Below, piece by piece: positions 62,136 to 64,000 of a stretch of 64,000 nt of DNA. The DNA is from Spodoptera frugiperda (Eukaryota > Arthropoda > Insecta > Lepidoptera > Noctuidae). The DNA is taken from positions 11,966,001 to 12,030,000 of the forward strand of contig NC_064212.1 of assembly GCF_023101765.2 (NCBI RefSeq). Reading direction: 5' to 3'. The notes below the pieces were generated by a model. It was not told where the DNA came from. It saw only the letters and a list, made by a program, of their open reading frames with translations, and ran no database searches. Made by a program: the position numbers and the translations under genes. How positions within the stretch are numbered: the first letter of the stretch is position 1; the number at the start of each line of letters is the position of its first letter.

Positions 62136-62518
62136 AAACGAATACTGAGAGGAAGGAGCACTTCGTGATAACACTGCAAATAAAGTTAAGTTAGGACTAA
62201 AACAATTCCTTAATAAATGTTTAGATAATTTGATTAAATCAATAATTTGAATAAAAAAAGTCAATAATCTAGTTTTAGTTCGACTATAATGGCGTGATAC
62301 GTTATGCAAAATCATAAAGTTACAAATAACATTTTTATTTGAATTCACACATATCAAAACATCACACCTAAATGCCACAAGAAGTGAGACATCATCAATC
62401 ATAAGGAAATTAATCACCTTTTTACTAAAACCCATCTAATATCGAAATAGATACCACTTGTATTGTTACTGCAGCTTCCACATGTGCTGTAGATTTCCAA
62501 AGACCTCTTTGATTAAAT

Positions 62519-62585
62519 GTGAACCTAGTATTCTGGAGCAACAGTTTCCCAACAGGTAACATCAACAACAGGTAGAAGGAGGAGT
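62519..62585 (-). repeat. Type D unit
   Basis: On the minus strand the order is CTCCTTCTACCTGTTGTTG, TTACCTGTTGGGAAACTG and AGAATACTAGGTTCACAT. It shares CCTGTTGG and the ACTAGG block with types B and C. Confidence 0.65.
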
Positions 62586-63162
62586 TTAATAACAGGTAAC
62601 ATTGACAATAAGTTCAGTGATCGTGTTTGTATACATATACACAGTCAGCTTAAATATAACTCATTGATAGCAGTATGTAATATAGGCATTAAACTGTAAA
62701 GTTTTAGAGTTGAACTTTGTAACTTTTTCTTACTGATATAACTGTAAAATTTTAAATAATCAAAATAAATTAAAAATGTTGTTCTTCAAGTTGTATATTA
62801 GGCTTGCTTAAAAGAGTTTTTAACGAAGTTAAAAATGGGGGTTCTCCGGTTGACCTACGAGAGCCACCTACCTACCTCGTATATGTATGTATGTATATAC
62901 GTTTGTGCGCGATTATCTCGCTTTTAGCTAAACCGATTTTGATCCAAGTTTCAGTATAGTATTTATCAGATATTTTTCACGAGGAGATTTAAGGTATTAT
63001 AACCGACATAAAAAAATGGAAATCCGCACTTTAACTTTTGAAGGCGGTCCCCTATTTTAAATAAAGTTGTATTATATTTTAACTCAAACAGATGTATTGC
63101 TTACTATAACTCTCACTCAATTGCATTGGAGTAGTAAATGTTTAGCTACTCCCTAGTTTTTA
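62586..63162. other. Spacer with a dispersed repeat fragment
   Basis: Between about 62860 and 63060 the sequence reads GTATGTATGTATATACG, GCTAAACCGATTTTGATCC and AAGGCGGTCCCC, a common non-coding lepidopteran repeat type. A related piece is near 10940-11010. No gene is seen. Confidence 0.45.
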
Positions 63163-63230
63163 TGTGAGCCTTGTACTATGGAGTCACAGGTTTCCAACAG
63201 GTCATATCAGCAACAGGTAAGGAGGAGGAG
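63163..63230 (-). repeat. Type D unit
   Basis: On the minus strand CCTCCTTACCTGTTGCTG, TGACCTGTTGGAAACCTG and CATAGTACAAGGCTCACAT repeat the order of the unit at 62519. Confidence 0.62.
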
Positions 63231-63749
63231 CTGTGACACCCACTGACAGTAGATACCTTTACCAAAGCTAAGATTATATTCGTATACTAGAAATAGTTGA
63301 TAGCTTGTTGTAGCAACATTTTTTTTAAGGAATTTAATTATTGTTTTATAATCAGTTATTATGCAGAGTCTGTTGTAGCTCAATCAAAACCGTTTGTTTA
63401 CCCTCATTGATACAGATATGATTAAAGATGAATATTATGGGAATATAAGTTAATTATTAACATACATACATAGCCTCGTGTCCACTCCCATGGAGGTAGG
63501 CAGAGACAATTTAACGAGAATTACTACGAATCCTACATGTTCGTTTGTTTCACCAACATAAAGTTATTTATTATGCGTCATTTTAAAACAAAATACCTTT
63601 TCAATGCTTTATATTTAAATCATACCTGTGTGTTGTGTGTATACATACGAAACAATAAACTGACCTTAATTCGGTTATGTTGTTTACTATACGATATGTA
63701 GTACCATTAACAAGTACCCTGTAGTATGTTGCCTATCTCTTTGTATTCA
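63231..63749. other. Spacer, no gene
   Basis: AT-rich. A short retroelement-like motif, CTCCCATGGAGGTAGGCAG, lies near 63485. Nothing else is recognised. Confidence 0.45.
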
Positions 63750-63818
63750 TGTAATCCTAGTACTCTAGAAGCAACAATTTCCCGACAGGTTATATTAACA
63801 ACAGGTAGAAGGAGGAGT
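63750..63818 (-). repeat. Type D unit
   Basis: On the minus strand CTCCTTCTACCTGTTGTTA and TAACCTGTCGGGAAATTG are followed by AGAGTACTAGGATTACATG. The terminal block is close to that of types A-C. Confidence 0.65.
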
Positions 63819-64000
63819 CACCAATACAACAGACAGGTGGTTTAATAGCAACAGCAACAATAATGACAAAGCTTGGTCCTTTCCTTACAAAACTATTTAT
63901 CATTTCCAAACTTACAATCTCACCATATTTTGTTACCGATAACAGGCAAAGTACACAAAATCGTAATGTATATTAGACAAACAAAAAATAAATGTAATGT

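Noticed and set aside
19400..62140. Self-cleaving ribozymes within the units
   Set aside because: I looked for a hammerhead core (CTGANGA with GAAA) on both strands of the type A, B and C consensus units and did not find it in a workable arrangement. HDV-like or twister cores were also not apparent by eye.

Overview
The window looks like intergenic or heterochromatin-like DNA of a moth. The organism is inferred: there are several copies of a dispersed repeat I associate with noctuid moths, lepidopteran tRNA-derived SINE pieces, several non-autonomous Helitron families with TC...CTAG ends, and BEL/Pao, copia and Penelope-like retroelements. No host protein-coding gene could be supported. Every convincing reading frame belongs to a transposable element, and several are visibly broken.

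The most striking content is one large diversified family of short repeat units, each about 60-110 bp, spread over roughly 6.8-63.8 kb. Type A units (about 6.8-18.9 kb and 58.4-62.2 kb) carry a stem of the form GACCGTGAAAC / GTTTCA-(6-nt bulge)-CGGTC, often preceded by a second stem GTTGCTAC / GTAGCGAC and followed by a block close to TACTAGGATAACATG. Type B units (19.4-29.1 kb, roughly 70 copies) form a dense tandem array built on GTTG-loop-CAAC-CTGTCAG and end in the same CTAGGATAACATGA block. Type C units (about 29.5-58.1 kb) occur as alternating pairs with the same plan. Type D units (62.5-63.8 kb) are an inverted, diverged form. Changed but still complementary stems in several type A units suggest selection on RNA structure. 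I cannot assign a function. A repeat-rich long noncoding RNA or a cluster of structured small RNAs is the leading hypothesis, and it is inference.

Layout. 1-1.6 kb: end of a BEL/Pao element. 1.6-6.8 kb: AT-rich DNA with old repeat fragments. 6.8-18.9 kb: dispersed type A units, with a 1-kb foldback element and three mini-Helitrons. 19.4-29.1 kb: type B array with higher-order repeats of about 1.2-1.5 kb, a Helitron and a MITE. 29.5-31.8 kb: first type C units. 31.9-37.0 kb: complete-ended but internally deleted BEL/Pao element inserted in a SINE. 37.1-41.4 kb: type C higher-order repeats. 41.4-44.4 kb: a 3-kb terminal-inverted-repeat element without a transposase. 44.8-47.0 kb: Penelope-like element with GIY-YIG endonuclease, nested in a Helitron. 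47.3-48.0 kb: foldback element. 49.4-50.3 kb: Harbinger-like element. 51.3-55.8 kb: young copia element with near-identical LTRs. 55.9-56.3 kb: two head-to-tail Helitrons. 57.4-58.0 kb: second Harbinger-like derivative. 58.4-64 kb: type A and D units plus simple and dispersed repeats.

The elements do not work together as a pathway. The window records many nested insertions into an older repeat array. Where empty paralogous sites exist inside the window, they were used to define insertion boundaries.
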